Of a stretch of 64,000 nt of DNA, positions 41,392 to 50,609 are shown one piece after another. The stretch covers positions 124,001 through 188,000 of the forward strand of contig NZ_RWIU01000007.1 in NCBI RefSeq assembly GCF_003944765.1, given 5' to 3'. A program made the translations under genes and the position numbers. Each line of letters starts with the position of its first letter. Position 1 is the first letter of the stretch. Under the pieces are notes generated by a model that made no database searches, was not told where the DNA came from, and was given only the letters and a program-made list of their open reading frames with translations. This DNA comes from Hymenobacter perfusus (lineage in GTDB: Bacteria > Bacteroidota > Bacteroidia > Cytophagales > Hymenobacteraceae).

Positions 41392-44300
41392 ATGCTGTTT
41401 CGCTCCTTTTCCCGCCTGCCGCTGCTGGTGTTGCTGGCGGTGCTGTGCGCCTGCTCCAAGTCTGGTTCCGATGCCGGCCAGGACCCCAACGGCGAGGAAA
41501 TTGATCCGTACCAGAACCTCGTGTTTCAGTTTGCCGATGCCGTGGTGACGCCTGAGCTACAGGACCGCTGGGATACGGTGCAGGTGGTCAGCTTCGAGCC
41601 GGCCGTGCGCGGCAAGTTCAAGTGGAACTCGGACCGGGAGCTGGTATTTTCGCCCAGCACGCCCTTCAAGCCCAGCACTGCCTTCAAGGCCACGCTGCGC
41701 AAGGAGGCACTGCCGGAAGCCCGGCGCAACGCCGAGCTGCCCGAAAACCGCCGGAAATTCCACACGCCCTACCTGGAGCTGCAGGAGCCACAGGCGTTCT
41801 GGGGCCGCTCCAGTCGGGCCGCCGGCACCGCCGAGATGCGCGTGGAGCTGCCCTTCAACTACGCCGTAAAGCCCGCCGACGTGAAGCCGCTGCTGCGCGT
41901 GACCCAAGACGGCCAGCCCGTGGCCTTCGAGGTCAGCGGCGAGCCGGGCGAGGTGGTGCGCGTCAGCCTTAACCAGCAGGTGCGCCCCGGCTCCCCGCTC
42001 ACGGTGGCGCTGGCCCAGGGCCTACACGCCGTGGGCAGCGACCAGCCCAGCACCGCCGACTACGAGACCCAGGTAACGGTGCCCGACCCCGAGGCCCTGC
42101 AGGTAACCACCATCGAAGGCTCGCTGAAAAACGCCGACCCGGTGGTGCACATCACCACCAACCAGCCCGTGACGGCCACCGATTTGCAGAGCTACCTCAG
42201 CGTGTCGCCGCAGGTGGCCTACGAGGTGGAGGAAGTGGAAAACGGCGTGCGGCTGAAAGGCGGCTTCGAGGTGGGCCGCACCTACCAGATTGGCGTGAAC
42301 CAGGGCCTGCGCGGGGCGCTGGGCGGGATGCTCGGGGAGGGCGTGACGCAGTCGGTGAGCTTCTCCGACGAGCGGCCTACCATCAGCTTCGGCAGCGCCG
42401 ATAAGGCCATGTACCTCGATGCGCTGGGCTCGCGCAACCTGGGCGTGCGCATAAACGAGGTAAACCAGGTGAAGGTGACCATTGCCAAGGTGTATGCCAA
42501 CAACATCCAGCAGCTGCTGCGCGGCGGCACCCAATACGGCTACCCCGAGTACGACGGCGAGGAAGGCAACGAGGAAGAAGGCGACGGCGGCGAGTACGTG
42601 GACCGCTCCTTCCAGTACTACGACGTGGAGAACCTGGGCAACGTCCTCACCGAGCGCACTTACACCGTGTCGGGGCTGCCGAAGGCGCAGGGGCTGCGGC
42701 TCCTGAACCTGAACCTGAAGGACCTGGAGTTTTCGGGCGGGCTGAAAGGACTTTACATCATCAAAGTGCAGGACACCGAGCGGCAGTGGCTGCAGGTGAG
42801 CAAGCTGGTGGCCGTGTCGGATATCGGGCTGATTGTGAAGCAGGGCAAGGCCGGCAGCACGCTGGTGTTTGCCAACTCCATCCGCAACGCCAAGCCGCTT
42901 TCCGGCGTGGAGCTGCGCTACATCAGCACCAACAACCAGGTGATGGGCACCGGCATTTCCAACGGCGACGGCGTGGCCCGCTTCGACAGCACGGCTGCCA
43001 ATGGCCGCTTCCGGCTGGGCATGGTGATGGCCCAGCAGGGCAACGACTTCACCTTCCTCGACCTGAGCCGCAGCCGCGTGGAAACCTCCCGCTTCGAGGT
43101 GGGCGGCCTGCAAACCAACGCCGCCCGCTACCAGGCCTTCCTCTACGGCGACCGGGACCTGTACCGCCCCGGCGACACCATCCAGACCAACACCGTACTG
43201 CGCACCGAGGACTGGCAGTCGCCACCGAAAGGCTTGCCGGTGAAAATCCTGCTGCTGCTGCCCACCGGCAAGGAGTACGCCAGCCTGCAGAAAACCCTGA
43301 ACGCAGCTGGCTCCTTCGAGGCCCGCTTCATCCTGCCCCCGGCCGTGATGACCGGCCTCTACACCCTGGAAGTGCTGACCGGCAACGACGTGCTGCTGAC
43401 CTCGCGCCAGCTGTCGGTGGAGGAATTTATTCCGGACCGCATGAAGGTGACGGTGAAAGCCAGCCGCGCCGTGGTGAAGCCCGGGCAGTCGGTTTCGGCC
43501 CTGATTACGGCCCAGAACCTGTTTGGCCCGCCGGCTGCTGACCGCAAGTTCGAAGTCGAGTTTTCGCTGAAGGAAAAAGCGTTCCAGCCCAAAGGCTACG
43601 AGCAGTTCACCTTCGCCATCAACAGCGGCGAGCGGCGGCGCGGCAACTACGGCGACCTAGAATCGACGCCTATTTCCGACCGTTTCGAGAAAACCACCCG
43701 CGAAGGCACCACCGACGCCGCCGGCCGCGGCACCGCCATCTACGAAGTCCCCGATTACACCGACCTCGGCACGCTGGAAGGCGCGGCCTTCACCACGGTA
43801 TTCGACGAAACCGGCCGCCCCGTGAACCGCCTAGCTACGTTTGAGGTGCAGACCCAGCCGGTGCTGTTCGGCATCAAAAGCCCCGATGATTTGGTGAGCA
43901 CCGGCAAGCCGCTAGCGGTGCAATTGGTGGCCCTCACGCCGGCCGGCAAGCCCACGCAGGCCCAGGCGCAGGTGTCCGTTGTGCGGATGCTTTGGGAAAC
44001 TGTCATTGAGCGCCAGGGTGGCCGTTACGTGTACAACTCGCAAAAGCGCGAGGAAGTGGTGCTCAGCCGCACTATTCCGGTGTACGGGGGCAGCACTTCC
44101 GACGCCAATCTGGGCTTCTCGCCTACGTATTCCGGCGAGTATGAAATCCGGATTTCGCGGCCCGGGGCCGTGACCTACGTGGCCCGGCGCGTGTACGCCT
44201 ACGGCTACGGCGACACCCAGAGCAACTCCTTCGAGGTAAACAACGAGGGCGAGGTGACCATTGAGGCCGACAAGCCCAAATACGAGCCCGGCGACGTGGC

Positions 44301-46926
44301 CCACCTGCTGCTGAAAACGCCCTTCCCCGGCCGCGTGCTCGTGACCGTGGAGCGGGACCGGGTGCTCGACCATTTCTACGTGACCACCGACGAGAAATCG
44401 GCCAAGGTAGACGTGCCGATTCGCGGCAACCACGTGCCGAACATCTACGTGACGGCCACCGCCATCCGCGAAATAAAGGACAACCGCCTGCCGCTCACGG
44501 TGGCCCGGGGCTTTGTGCCGCTGACGGTGGAGAAGCCCGGCGCGCGTCTGCAAGTCGCCATTAAAGCCCCCGCCCGAAGCCGCTCCCAGACTGCCCAGAC
44601 CATTGAAGTGACCACCGCCCCCGGCGCGCAGGTGACGCTGGCCATGGTGGACGAGGGTATTCTGCAGATGAAGGATTACCGCACGCCTGACCCCTATGGC
44701 TACTTCTACCAGAAGCGCGCTCTGGAAGTGCAGGCCTACGACGTGTACCCCTTCCTGCTGCCCGAGCTGGGCACCAGCAGCACCGGCGGCGACGGCTACG
44801 ACCTCTCGCGCCGCACCACGCCCGTGCCCAACCGCCGCGTGCGCCTGCTCGCCAAATGGAGCGGCGTGCTCACCGCCGACGCCAGCGGCAAAGTGCGCTA
44901 CAAGTTGCAAATCCCGCAGTTCAGCGGGGCCATCCGCATCATGGCCGTGGCCTACAAAGGCGACGCCTTCGGCTCAGCCGAGCACACCATGCGCGTGGCC
45001 GACCCGGTAGTTATTTCAACGGCCCTCCCCCGCTTCCTCAGCCCCGGCGACACGATTGACGTGCCGGTGACGCTGACGAATACGACGGGTAAGGAAATGT
45101 GGGTTATGGTCAAGAAACAGCTCACTGGCCCTCTTGCATCAGCCGAACCCTTAATTCAAGATGGCTCTTTACCAGACAAGGTAGAACCTGCTGGATATGC
45201 TGTTAAGCTTCCTCCTAACACAGAGAAACGCATTAGCTTCCGGGTCAATGCCAAGCCATCTATTGGCACTGGTAGCGTTGCAATTACAGTTAAGAATTCA
45301 AAAACAAACGAAACCTTCACCGAAACCATCGAACTGCCTATCCGCCCCGCTTCGCCGCTGCAGAAGCGCACGGGGGCGGGCGTGGTGGCGGGCGGCGCGG
45401 CCCAGCAGCTAAACCTGCGCACCGACTTCCTGCCTTCCTCCCTGCGCAGCCAGCTGGTGGTGAGCCGCTCGCCGATGACGGAGTTTGCCAAGGACCTGCG
45501 CTACCTGCTGCAATACCCCTACGGCTGCCTGGAGCAAACCGTGTCGGCCGCCTTCCCGCAGCTGTACTACGGCGACCTGGCCGCCACCCTGGGCCAGAAA
45601 ACCGGCAAAACGGGCAAAGCCGGCCTGTTCAACCCCAACTACCATGTGCAAGAAGCCATCCGCAAGGTGGAAGCCCAGCAGATGTACAACGGCAGCCTCA
45701 GCTACTGGCCCGGCGGCGACTACGACAACTGGTGGGCCACCGCCTACGCCGCCCACTTCCTGCTGGAAGCCCAGCAAGCCGGCTTCGACGTGAATAAGAA
45801 CGTGCTCGACCGGGTACTCCGCTACCTGCAGGCCCGCGTCCGCAAGCGCGAAACCGACACCTACAACATCATCCAGACCGGCGGCGTGATTCAGCCCGTG
45901 ACGCTGGCCAAGAAGGAAATTGCCTACTCGCTCTACGTGCTGGCTGTGGCCGGCCGCCCCGATGCCGTGGGCCTGAACTACTACAAAGCCAACCGCAAGC
46001 TACTGCCCGAAGACTCCCGCTACCTGCTGGCGGCGGCCTTCGCCCTGAGCGGCAACCAGCGCAGCTACCGCGACGCCCTGCCCACCCGCTTCGGGGTGCA
46101 GTCCATAGCCGGCCGTCAGCTCGGCGACGCCTTCTCCTCCCCCATCCGCGACGAGGCCTTAGTGCTCAATGCTCTGCTCGCCGCCGACCCGGCCAATGCC
46201 CAAGTGAACGTGCTGGCCCGCCAGCTCAGCCGCCAGGTGAAACAGGCCGGCTGGCTCAGCACCCAGGAACGCGCCTTCGCGCTGCTGGCGTTGGGCAAGC
46301 TGGCCAAGAAGAATGCCGGTAGCACCGTCACGGCCAGTCTGCTAGCCGACGGCAAGACCATCGGTAACTTCTCAGGCAAGGACCTCACGGTAAGCAACGT
46401 GGCCAACCGCCAGCTGGCCCTGCGCACCAGTGGCAAAGGCAGCCTCTACTACTTCTGGGAAACCGAGGGCATCTCACCCACCGGCCAGATCCGCGAGGAA
46501 GACGCCTACCTGCAGGTGCGCCGCCAGTTCTTGGACCGCAACGGCGCCCCCGTGGGCAGCACTAGCTTCCGCCAGAACGATTTAGTAGTGGTGAAAATCA
46601 CCATTCAGTCGGCTGAGTCGGCCGGTGAAGTCAAGAACGTGGCCATCACCGACCTGCTCCCCGCCGGCCTGGAAATCGAAAACCCGCGCATCGGGGCCGT
46701 GCGTGACCTAACCTGGGCCAAAGACGCCGCCCAACCCGACTACCTCGACGTACGCGACGACCGGATCAACCTGTTCACCACTGTCACGCCCCAGCCCAAA
46801 TCGTTCTACTACCTATGCCGCGCCGTCTCGAAAGGCACCTTCAAGCTCGGCCCCGTGAGTGCCGACGCTATGTACAACGCCGAGTACCACAGCTATAATG
46901 GAGCCGGCGTGGTGCGGGTGCAGTAA
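41392..46926 (+). CDS. Alpha-2-macroglobulin family lipoprotein
   Basis: A 1844-residue bacterial alpha-2-macroglobulin with lipobox AVLCAC after the signal peptide (MLFRSFSRLPLLVLLAVLC), so it is anchored in the envelope. It has a chain of MG domains (ADAVVTPELQDRW, VLRTEDWQSPPKG, PAAVMTGLYTLEVLTG, VDEGILQMKDYRT, LAKWSGVLTADASGKVRYKL), then the thioester motif YPYGCLEQ (C1379 to Q1382), and the TED domain (NGSLSYWPGGDYDNWWATAY). The thioester traps proteases, protecting the cell. A stretch at about 45105-45312 has markedly different codon use. Its usual partner pbpC is downstream, with a RAYT cassette inserted between them. Confidence 0.93.
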   Translation: MLFRSFSRLPLLVLLAVLCACSKSGSDAGQDPNGEEIDPYQNLVFQFADAVVTPELQDRWDTVQVVSFEPAVRGKFKWNSDRELVFSPSTPFKPSTAFKATLRKEALPEARRNAELPENRRKFHTPYLELQEPQAFWGRSSRAAGTAEMRVELPFNYAVKPADVKPLLRVTQDGQPVAFEVSGEPGEVVRVSLNQQVRPGSPLTVALAQGLHAVGSDQPSTADYETQVTVPDPEALQVTTIEGSLKNADPVVHITTNQPVTATDLQSYLSVSPQVAYEVEEVENGVRLKGGFEVGRTYQIGVNQGLRGALGGMLGEGVTQSVSFSDERPTISFGSADKAMYLDALGSRNLGVRINEVNQVKVTIAKVYANNIQQLLRGGTQYGYPEYDGEEGNEEEGDGGEYVDRSFQYYDVENLGNVLTERTYTVSGLPKAQGLRLLNLNLKDLEFSGGLKGLYIIKVQDTERQWLQVSKLVAVSDIGLIVKQGKAGSTLVFANSIRNAKPLSGVELRYISTNNQVMGTGISNGDGVARFDSTAANGRFRLGMVMAQQGNDFTFLDLSRSRVETSRFEVGGLQTNAARYQAFLYGDRDLYRPGDTIQTNTVLRTEDWQSPPKGLPVKILLLLPTGKEYASLQKTLNAAGSFEARFILPPAVMTGLYTLEVLTGNDVLLTSRQLSVEEFIPDRMKVTVKASRAVVKPGQSVSALITAQNLFGPPAADRKFEVEFSLKEKAFQPKGYEQFTFAINSGERRRGNYGDLESTPISDRFEKTTREGTTDAAGRGTAIYEVPDYTDLGTLEGAAFTTVFDETGRPVNRLATFEVQTQPVLFGIKSPDDLVSTGKPLAVQLVALTPAGKPTQAQAQVSVVRMLWETVIERQGGRYVYNSQKREEVVLSRTIPVYGGSTSDANLGFSPTYSGEYEIRISRPGAVTYVARRVYAYGYGDTQSNSFEVNNEGEVTIEADKPKYEPGDVAHLLLKTPFPGRVLVTVERDRVLDHFYVTTDEKSAKVDVPIRGNHVPNIYVTATAIREIKDNRLPLTVARGFVPLTVEKPGARLQVAIKAPARSRSQTAQTIEVTTAPGAQVTLAMVDEGILQMKDYRTPDPYGYFYQKRALEVQAYDVYPFLLPELGTSSTGGDGYDLSRRTTPVPNRRVRLLAKWSGVLTADASGKVRYKLQIPQFSGAIRIMAVAYKGDAFGSAEHTMRVADPVVISTALPRFLSPGDTIDVPVTLTNTTGKEMWVMVKKQLTGPLASAEPLIQDGSLPDKVEPAGYAVKLPPNTEKRISFRVNAKPSIGTGSVAITVKNSKTNETFTETIELPIRPASPLQKRTGAGVVAGGAAQQLNLRTDFLPSSLRSQLVVSRSPMTEFAKDLRYLLQYPYGCLEQTVSAAFPQLYYGDLAATLGQKTGKTGKAGLFNPNYHVQEAIRKVEAQQMYNGSLSYWPGGDYDNWWATAYAAHFLLEAQQAGFDVNKNVLDRVLRYLQARVRKRETDTYNIIQTGGVIQPVTLAKKEIAYSLYVLAVAGRPDAVGLNYYKANRKLLPEDSRYLLAAAFALSGNQRSYRDALPTRFGVQSIAGRQLGDAFSSPIRDEALVLNALLAADPANAQVNVLARQLSRQVKQAGWLSTQERAFALLALGKLAKKNAGSTVTASLLADGKTIGNFSGKDLTVSNVANRQLALRTSGKGSLYYFWETEGISPTGQIREEDAYLQVRRQFLDRNGAPVGSTSFRQNDLVVVKITIQSAESAGEVKNVAITDLLPAGLEIENPRIGAVRDLTWAKDAAQPDYLDVRDDRINLFTTVTPQPKSFYYLCRAVSKGTFKLGPVSADAMYNAEYHSYNGAGVVRVQ

Positions 46927-46930
46927 ACAG

Positions 46931-47064
46931 AACGGTGTAGAGACGCAATGTTTTGTGTCTCGTCGTTGCTGATGTTGTTTGGGTAGCGCGTCACTGGGCC
47001 GTTCAACCACGTGTCACCGCATCGTTCAACGACGAGACGCAAAATATTGCGTCTCTACACCGTT
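46931..47064 (-). repeat. BIME copy C (opposite orientation to the others)
   Basis: The left part (46936-46975) begins TGTAGAGACGCAATG and carries the tail CGTCGTTGCTGATGTTGTTT; the right part carries AACGACGAGACGC and ends CTCTACACCGTT, with reverse-complement tail TTGAACG. In the other copies the TTGAACG tail is on the left, so this one is inverted. It runs from 4 bp after the A2M stop codon to 23 bp before the RAYT start codon. Confidence 0.85.
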
Positions 47065-47086
47065 TCAGTTGCTCTATACTTCACCT

Positions 47087-47635
47087 ATGGACTCCGGGCT
47101 TTATCAGGATAAATACCGTATTGCTTCAACCCGCTGGCAAGGATACGACTACAGCCAGAACGGTGCGTATTTCATCACTATCTGCACGCAGAGCCGACGC
47201 CGGTATTTTGGGGAAATACAAGCCGGACAAGCCGTTGGGGCAGAAGCAGTATTGGCTCTCACGCCTCTGGCAGAGCGGGCCTTGGCATGTTGGCAGGAAA
47301 TACCGGACCACTTTGCTTTTGCGGTACCGGACGCCTTTGTGGTGATGCCCAACCATGTACACGGCATCATATTCTTCCACAAACCGGATACAAATACTGA
47401 AGTCCCTGCCACGTTCGGCCCACAAAGCCAGAATCTGGCGGCTGTCGTGCGCGGCTTCAAAGTGGGCGTGAAGGCCCGGGCGACGCGGACTGGCGTGGAA
47501 TTCATGTGGCAGCAGGGGTACTTTGACCGAGTAATCCGCAACGAAGTAGAGTTACAAAAAGCACGGGAATACATTCGCAATAATCCGTCCCAATGGTCAG
47601 CTGACCACGACAAAGCAGACGGTTTGTTCCGATAA
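47087..47635 (+). CDS. REP-associated tyrosine transposase (RAYT, Y1_Tnp family)
   Basis: A 182-residue HUH/Y1 single-tyrosine transposase of the RAYT type. The N-terminus (YRIASTRWQGYDYSQNGAYF, ITICTQSRRRYFGEI) is the family's lead, the HUH metal site is PNHVHGIIFF with H90/H92, and the catalytic Tyr is Y162 in REYIRNNPSQW. RAYTs bind and cleave REP hairpin DNA as single strand and are domesticated relatives of IS200/IS605 TnpA. Start M at 47087 (MDSGLYQDKYRIAS) is preferred since the upstream extension falls in repeat sequence. It is flanked on both sides by BIMEs. Full length, no break seen, so it may be active. Confidence 0.93.
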   Translation: MDSGLYQDKYRIASTRWQGYDYSQNGAYFITICTQSRRRYFGEIQAGQAVGAEAVLALTPLAERALACWQEIPDHFAFAVPDAFVVMPNHVHGIIFFHKPDTNTEVPATFGPQSQNLAAVVRGFKVGVKARATRTGVEFMWQQGYFDRVIRNEVELQKAREYIRNNPSQWSADHDKADGLFR

Positions 47636-47638
47636 AGG

Positions 47639-47773
47639 ATGTAGAGACGCAATATCTTGCGTCTCGTCGTTGAACGACATCGAACCGCCCGATTTCAGAC
47701 ACTGGACATCAAAAAACAAACCATCTATAACAACATCAGCAACGACGAGACGCAAAATATTGCGTCTCTACAT
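47639..47773 (+). repeat. BIME copy D, ending at the pbpC start
   Basis: Left hairpin ATGTAGAGACGCAATATC with tail CGTCGTTGAACGACATCG; right part AACAACATCAGCAACGACGA, then GACGCAAAATATTGCGTCTC and TACAT. The end at 47773 leaves just CCA before the ATG of pbpC at 47777, so the palindrome fills the place where a leader would be. Confidence 0.9.
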
Positions 47774-47776
47774 CCA

Positions 47777-50170
47777 ATGAAACGCCGCCCCATTTACCGT
47801 ATCCTGGCGGGCTTCGGCCTGTTGCTGCTGCTGCTTCTGGGGCTGGATCGGGCGTTTCCGGTGCCGCCTGCGCCTCTGTACTCGCCCATCGTGCTGGCCC
47901 AGGATGGCTCGGTGCTGCACGCATACCTCAACCCCACCCAGAAGTGGCGGATGAAAACAGAGCTGCGCGAGATTACGCCGGTGCTGCGGGCGGCCATTAT
48001 TGAGAAGGAAGACCGGTGGTTTCGGTGGCATCTTGGGGTGAACCCACTGGCGCTGGTGCAGGCGGCTGGGCGCAACCTGTTCGGCACGGGGCACACCACC
48101 GGAGCCAGCACCATCACCATGCAGGTGGCCCGGCTGCTGGAGCCCAAGGAGCGCACCTTCCCGAACAAGCTGCTGGAAATGGCCCGGGCCGTGCAGCTGG
48201 AAGCCCACTATAGCAAAGACGAGATTCTGCAGTTGTACCTGAACCTGGTGCCTTACGGCGGCAACGTGGAAGGCGTGAAATCGGCCGCGCTGCTCTACTT
48301 CCAGCAGACGCCCGACTACCTCTCTTTGGCCCAGACCGTGACGCTGGCCATTATCCCGAACCGCCCGCGGGGGCTGGTGCTGGGCAAGAACAACGCGGCC
48401 GTGCTGCGGGAGCGGAACCGGTGGCTGCGGCGCTTTGGGGCGGCGGGGCTGTTCCCGAAGCAAGATGTGGAGGATGCTTTGCTGGAACCGTTGGACGTGC
48501 AGCGCCACGCCGCGCCCACCCTGGCCCCGCACCTGGCGCGGCGGCTGGTACGGCAGTTTCCACGGCAGGCCATCATTCGCAGCAGCCTCCAGCGCGCCAA
48601 ACAAAGCAAGGCCGAAGACCTCACCCGCAACTACGTGCGCCGCCTGCGCGAGCTGGGCATCACGCAGGCGGCCGTGCTGGTCATCAACAACCGCACCCGG
48701 CAGGTGGAAGCCTACGTGGGCTCAGCGGATTTCCGCGACTTCGCCAGCCAGGGGCAGAACGACGGGGTGGTGGCCGTTCGCTCCCCAGGCAGCACGCTCA
48801 AGCCGTTTCTGTACGCGCTGGCCATGGACCGGGGCCTCGTCACGCCCAAGCAGCTGCTGCCCGACGTGCCCACCAACTTCCAGGGCTACCGCCCCGAGAA
48901 CTTCGACAAGCACTGCAACGGCGAAGTAACGCTGGAGCGCGCCCTGGCCTACTCGCTCAACATCCCGGCTGTGCGCGTGCTCAACCAGCTGGGAGTGCCC
49001 GCCTTCACCGACAAGCTCCGCCAAGCCGGCTTCCGCAGTGTAACGCGCAACCGCGCCCAGCTGGGCCTCAGCAGCATTCTGGGCGGCTGCGGGGCCAGTC
49101 TGGAGGAGCTGACGAACCTGTACGTGACGCTGGCGGCTGAGGGAAACTATAGAGAACTAGCTTTAGTCGCCTCACCCCAACCCCTCTCCGAAAAGGAGAG
49201 GGGCTCTAGCTCTAAAAAGTCGCATGCCTCCCCCCTCTCCTTTTTCGGCGGGGAGGGCGGGGTACCCCGGCAGGCCGGCACTCAGCTCATCTCCCCTGCC
49301 GCCGCTTTCCTCACCACCGACATCCTCGCACAGCTCACCCGGCCTGACCTCCCGCTGGGGGCGGCCAGCAGCATGCGCCTGCCCAAAGTGGCCTGGAAAA
49401 CCGGCACCAGCTACGGCCGCCGCGACGCTTGGAGCATCGGCTACAACCGGGAGTACACTATCGGCGTGTGGCTGGGCAACTTCAGCGGGCAGGGCAGCCC
49501 GGCCCTGACGGGGGCGGACGTGGCTACGCCGTTGCTGTTCGACCTGTTCAACGCCCTGGCTTACAACTCGCCCAACGACTGGTATGCCCCTCCGGCCGCG
49601 CTGGATTTCCGGCTGGTGTGCGCCGAAAGCGGCCTCGTGCCCGGCGAAAACTGCCCCAATCAGCTTATCGACTACTTCCTGCCCAACGTGAGCAACGGGC
49701 AACGGTGCCAGCATCAGCGCGAGGTACTGGTGTCGGAAGATGGCAGCTTTACCTATTGCCGGGCCTGTGCGCCGGCGGCCGGATACCGGCGTGCGCTGTA
49801 CCCGAACCTGTTGCCTGAAGTGGCAGCCTATAAGGAAGCCCAGGGCATTCCGTACCGCCGCCTGCCGCCCCACAACCCGCAGTGCCAGCAGGTGCGCGGC
49901 GGCCGGGAGCTGGCTCCCACCATCACCTCGCCCACCGCCAACACCGAGTACGTGCTAAACCACCACGAGCAGCAGCAGCTGTTGCTCAGCTGCGCCACCG
50001 ATGGCGAGGTGCGCCAGGTACATTGGTACGTGAACGACCAGTTTCTGCGCACCGCCAAAGCCACCGAGCGGGTGTTTTTCCGGCCCCAACCCGGCCCGCT
50101 TAAAATCTCCTGCGCCGACGACCACGGCCGCAACACCGATGTGCTGGTAACCGTCACGGAGCTGGAGTAG
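47777..50170 (+). CDS. pbpC: Penicillin-binding protein 1C
   Basis: A 797-residue class A PBP. After an N-terminal TM (ILAGFGLLLLLLLGLDRAF): glycosyltransferase domain GT51 with IIEKEDRWFRWHLGVNPLAL and GASTITMQVARLLEP, then a transpeptidase with active-site S339 in SPGSTLKPF, SLN-type motif AYSLNIPAVR and KTGTSYGRRDA (K541), and a C-terminal BiPBP_C-like domain (AYRRALYPNLLPEV, ISCADDHGRNTDVLVTVTELE). It polymerises and crosslinks peptidoglycan. A palindromic repeat is read in frame at about residues 465-500, between the conserved ELALV and TQLISPAAAFLTTDIL. It lost its own leader to the BIME. Start M at 47777 is used; the frame continues upstream through the repeat. Confidence 0.93.
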   Translation: MKRRPIYRILAGFGLLLLLLLGLDRAFPVPPAPLYSPIVLAQDGSVLHAYLNPTQKWRMKTELREITPVLRAAIIEKEDRWFRWHLGVNPLALVQAAGRNLFGTGHTTGASTITMQVARLLEPKERTFPNKLLEMARAVQLEAHYSKDEILQLYLNLVPYGGNVEGVKSAALLYFQQTPDYLSLAQTVTLAIIPNRPRGLVLGKNNAAVLRERNRWLRRFGAAGLFPKQDVEDALLEPLDVQRHAAPTLAPHLARRLVRQFPRQAIIRSSLQRAKQSKAEDLTRNYVRRLRELGITQAAVLVINNRTRQVEAYVGSADFRDFASQGQNDGVVAVRSPGSTLKPFLYALAMDRGLVTPKQLLPDVPTNFQGYRPENFDKHCNGEVTLERALAYSLNIPAVRVLNQLGVPAFTDKLRQAGFRSVTRNRAQLGLSSILGGCGASLEELTNLYVTLAAEGNYRELALVASPQPLSEKERGSSSKKSHASPLSFFGGEGGVPRQAGTQLISPAAAFLTTDILAQLTRPDLPLGAASSMRLPKVAWKTGTSYGRRDAWSIGYNREYTIGVWLGNFSGQGSPALTGADVATPLLFDLFNALAYNSPNDWYAPPAALDFRLVCAESGLVPGENCPNQLIDYFLPNVSNGQRCQHQREVLVSEDGSFTYCRACAPAAGYRRALYPNLLPEVAAYKEAQGIPYRRLPPHNPQCQQVRGGRELAPTITSPTANTEYVLNHHEQQQLLLSCATDGEVRQVHWYVNDQFLRTAKATERVFFRPQPGPLKISCADDHGRNTDVLVTVTELE
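49166..49270 (+). repeat. In-frame palindromic repeat inside pbpC
   Basis: CCCCTCTCCGAAAAGGAGAGGGG at 49181-49203 is a perfect palindrome apart from the centre; a second unit CCCCCTCTCCTTTTTCGGCG with GGGGAGGGCGGGG (49231-49262) is the imperfect reverse complement. It is translated as residues around 465-500 (SPQPLSEKERG, SPLSFFGGEGG). The reading frame is not broken. Confidence 0.8.
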
Positions 50171-50609
50171 TAGCACGAACTTTGCAGTTCGCGTCCCCGC
50201 GCCGGCCGCCGGACTGGCGGCTGTTGAAGCCGACAGTCCGGTCTTCCCGTGCTGCCGTTGAGCCGGCAGGTTATATCCGCCGGGACGCCCGACCGGCGAC
50301 CGGCTCGACGGCTGAAAAAAGCCGCCGGACCGGAGCAACTGTTTACCCGAACTTGAATCGCACGTACAGCATCCGCACAAACTCCGCAAAACCTTTCAGC
50401 GGGCGGCAGGTTTAACCAGCTTCCGCCTTGCAACTACCCGAAACGCGCGCCCACGCTCTTCGGCTCGCCCACCGGCTTCTACCTCTCTCTTTCGTGCAGC
50501 CTCCCCCCGGCTGCCGGTGTCCATCGGGGCATCCGCCCTGCCGCTTCTAGTGGGTTATTCAGCCCTGAACCGTCCAGTTACGTATCGGAGTAACTGCTTT
50601 TCCTTTCGT
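50171..50609. other. Intergenic region with GC-rich palindromes
   Basis: 439 bp after pbpC. Two GC-rich palindromes are seen: one near 50207-50243 (GCCGGACTGGCGGC, GACAGTCCGGTC) and one near 50291-50335 (GACGGCTGAAAAAAGCC, GCCGCCGGACCGGAG) that matches the palindromes at 56732-56855. They may terminate pbpC. The rest, up to the efflux gene at 50610, holds no supported gene. Confidence 0.65.
50291..50335. repeat. Second palindrome family, copy after pbpC
   Basis: GACCGGCGACCGGCTCGACG then GCTGAAAAAAGCCGCCGG with ACCGGAG: a palindrome around CGGCT/AGCCG matching the two units at 56732-56770 and 56820-56855. Confidence 0.7.

Larger units (their letters stand above)
46931..47773 (+). mobile_element. 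RAYT-BIME cassette inserted between A2M and pbpC
   Basis: BIME copy C (inverted), the RAYT gene and BIME copy D (direct) form an 843-bp unit. In both BIMEs the hairpin next to the transposase gene is the TTGAACG type, so the transposase is flanked by inverted copies of the same REP. The unit sits exactly between two genes that are usually adjacent in other bacteria, E. coli yfhM and pbpC being the known pair. Movement is inferred from this and from the dispersed copies. Confidence 0.8.

Noticed and set aside
45105..45312. A possible frameshift or pseudogene in A2M at the composition change
   Set aside because: The reading frame stays open and reads as a plausible MG-like sequence on both sides, so the change is in codon use only.
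47087..47635. The transposase as an ordinary IS200/IS605 element
   Set aside because: There is no TnpB or IS-type end, and the flanks are REP-type hairpins in inverted pairs, which points to a RAYT.
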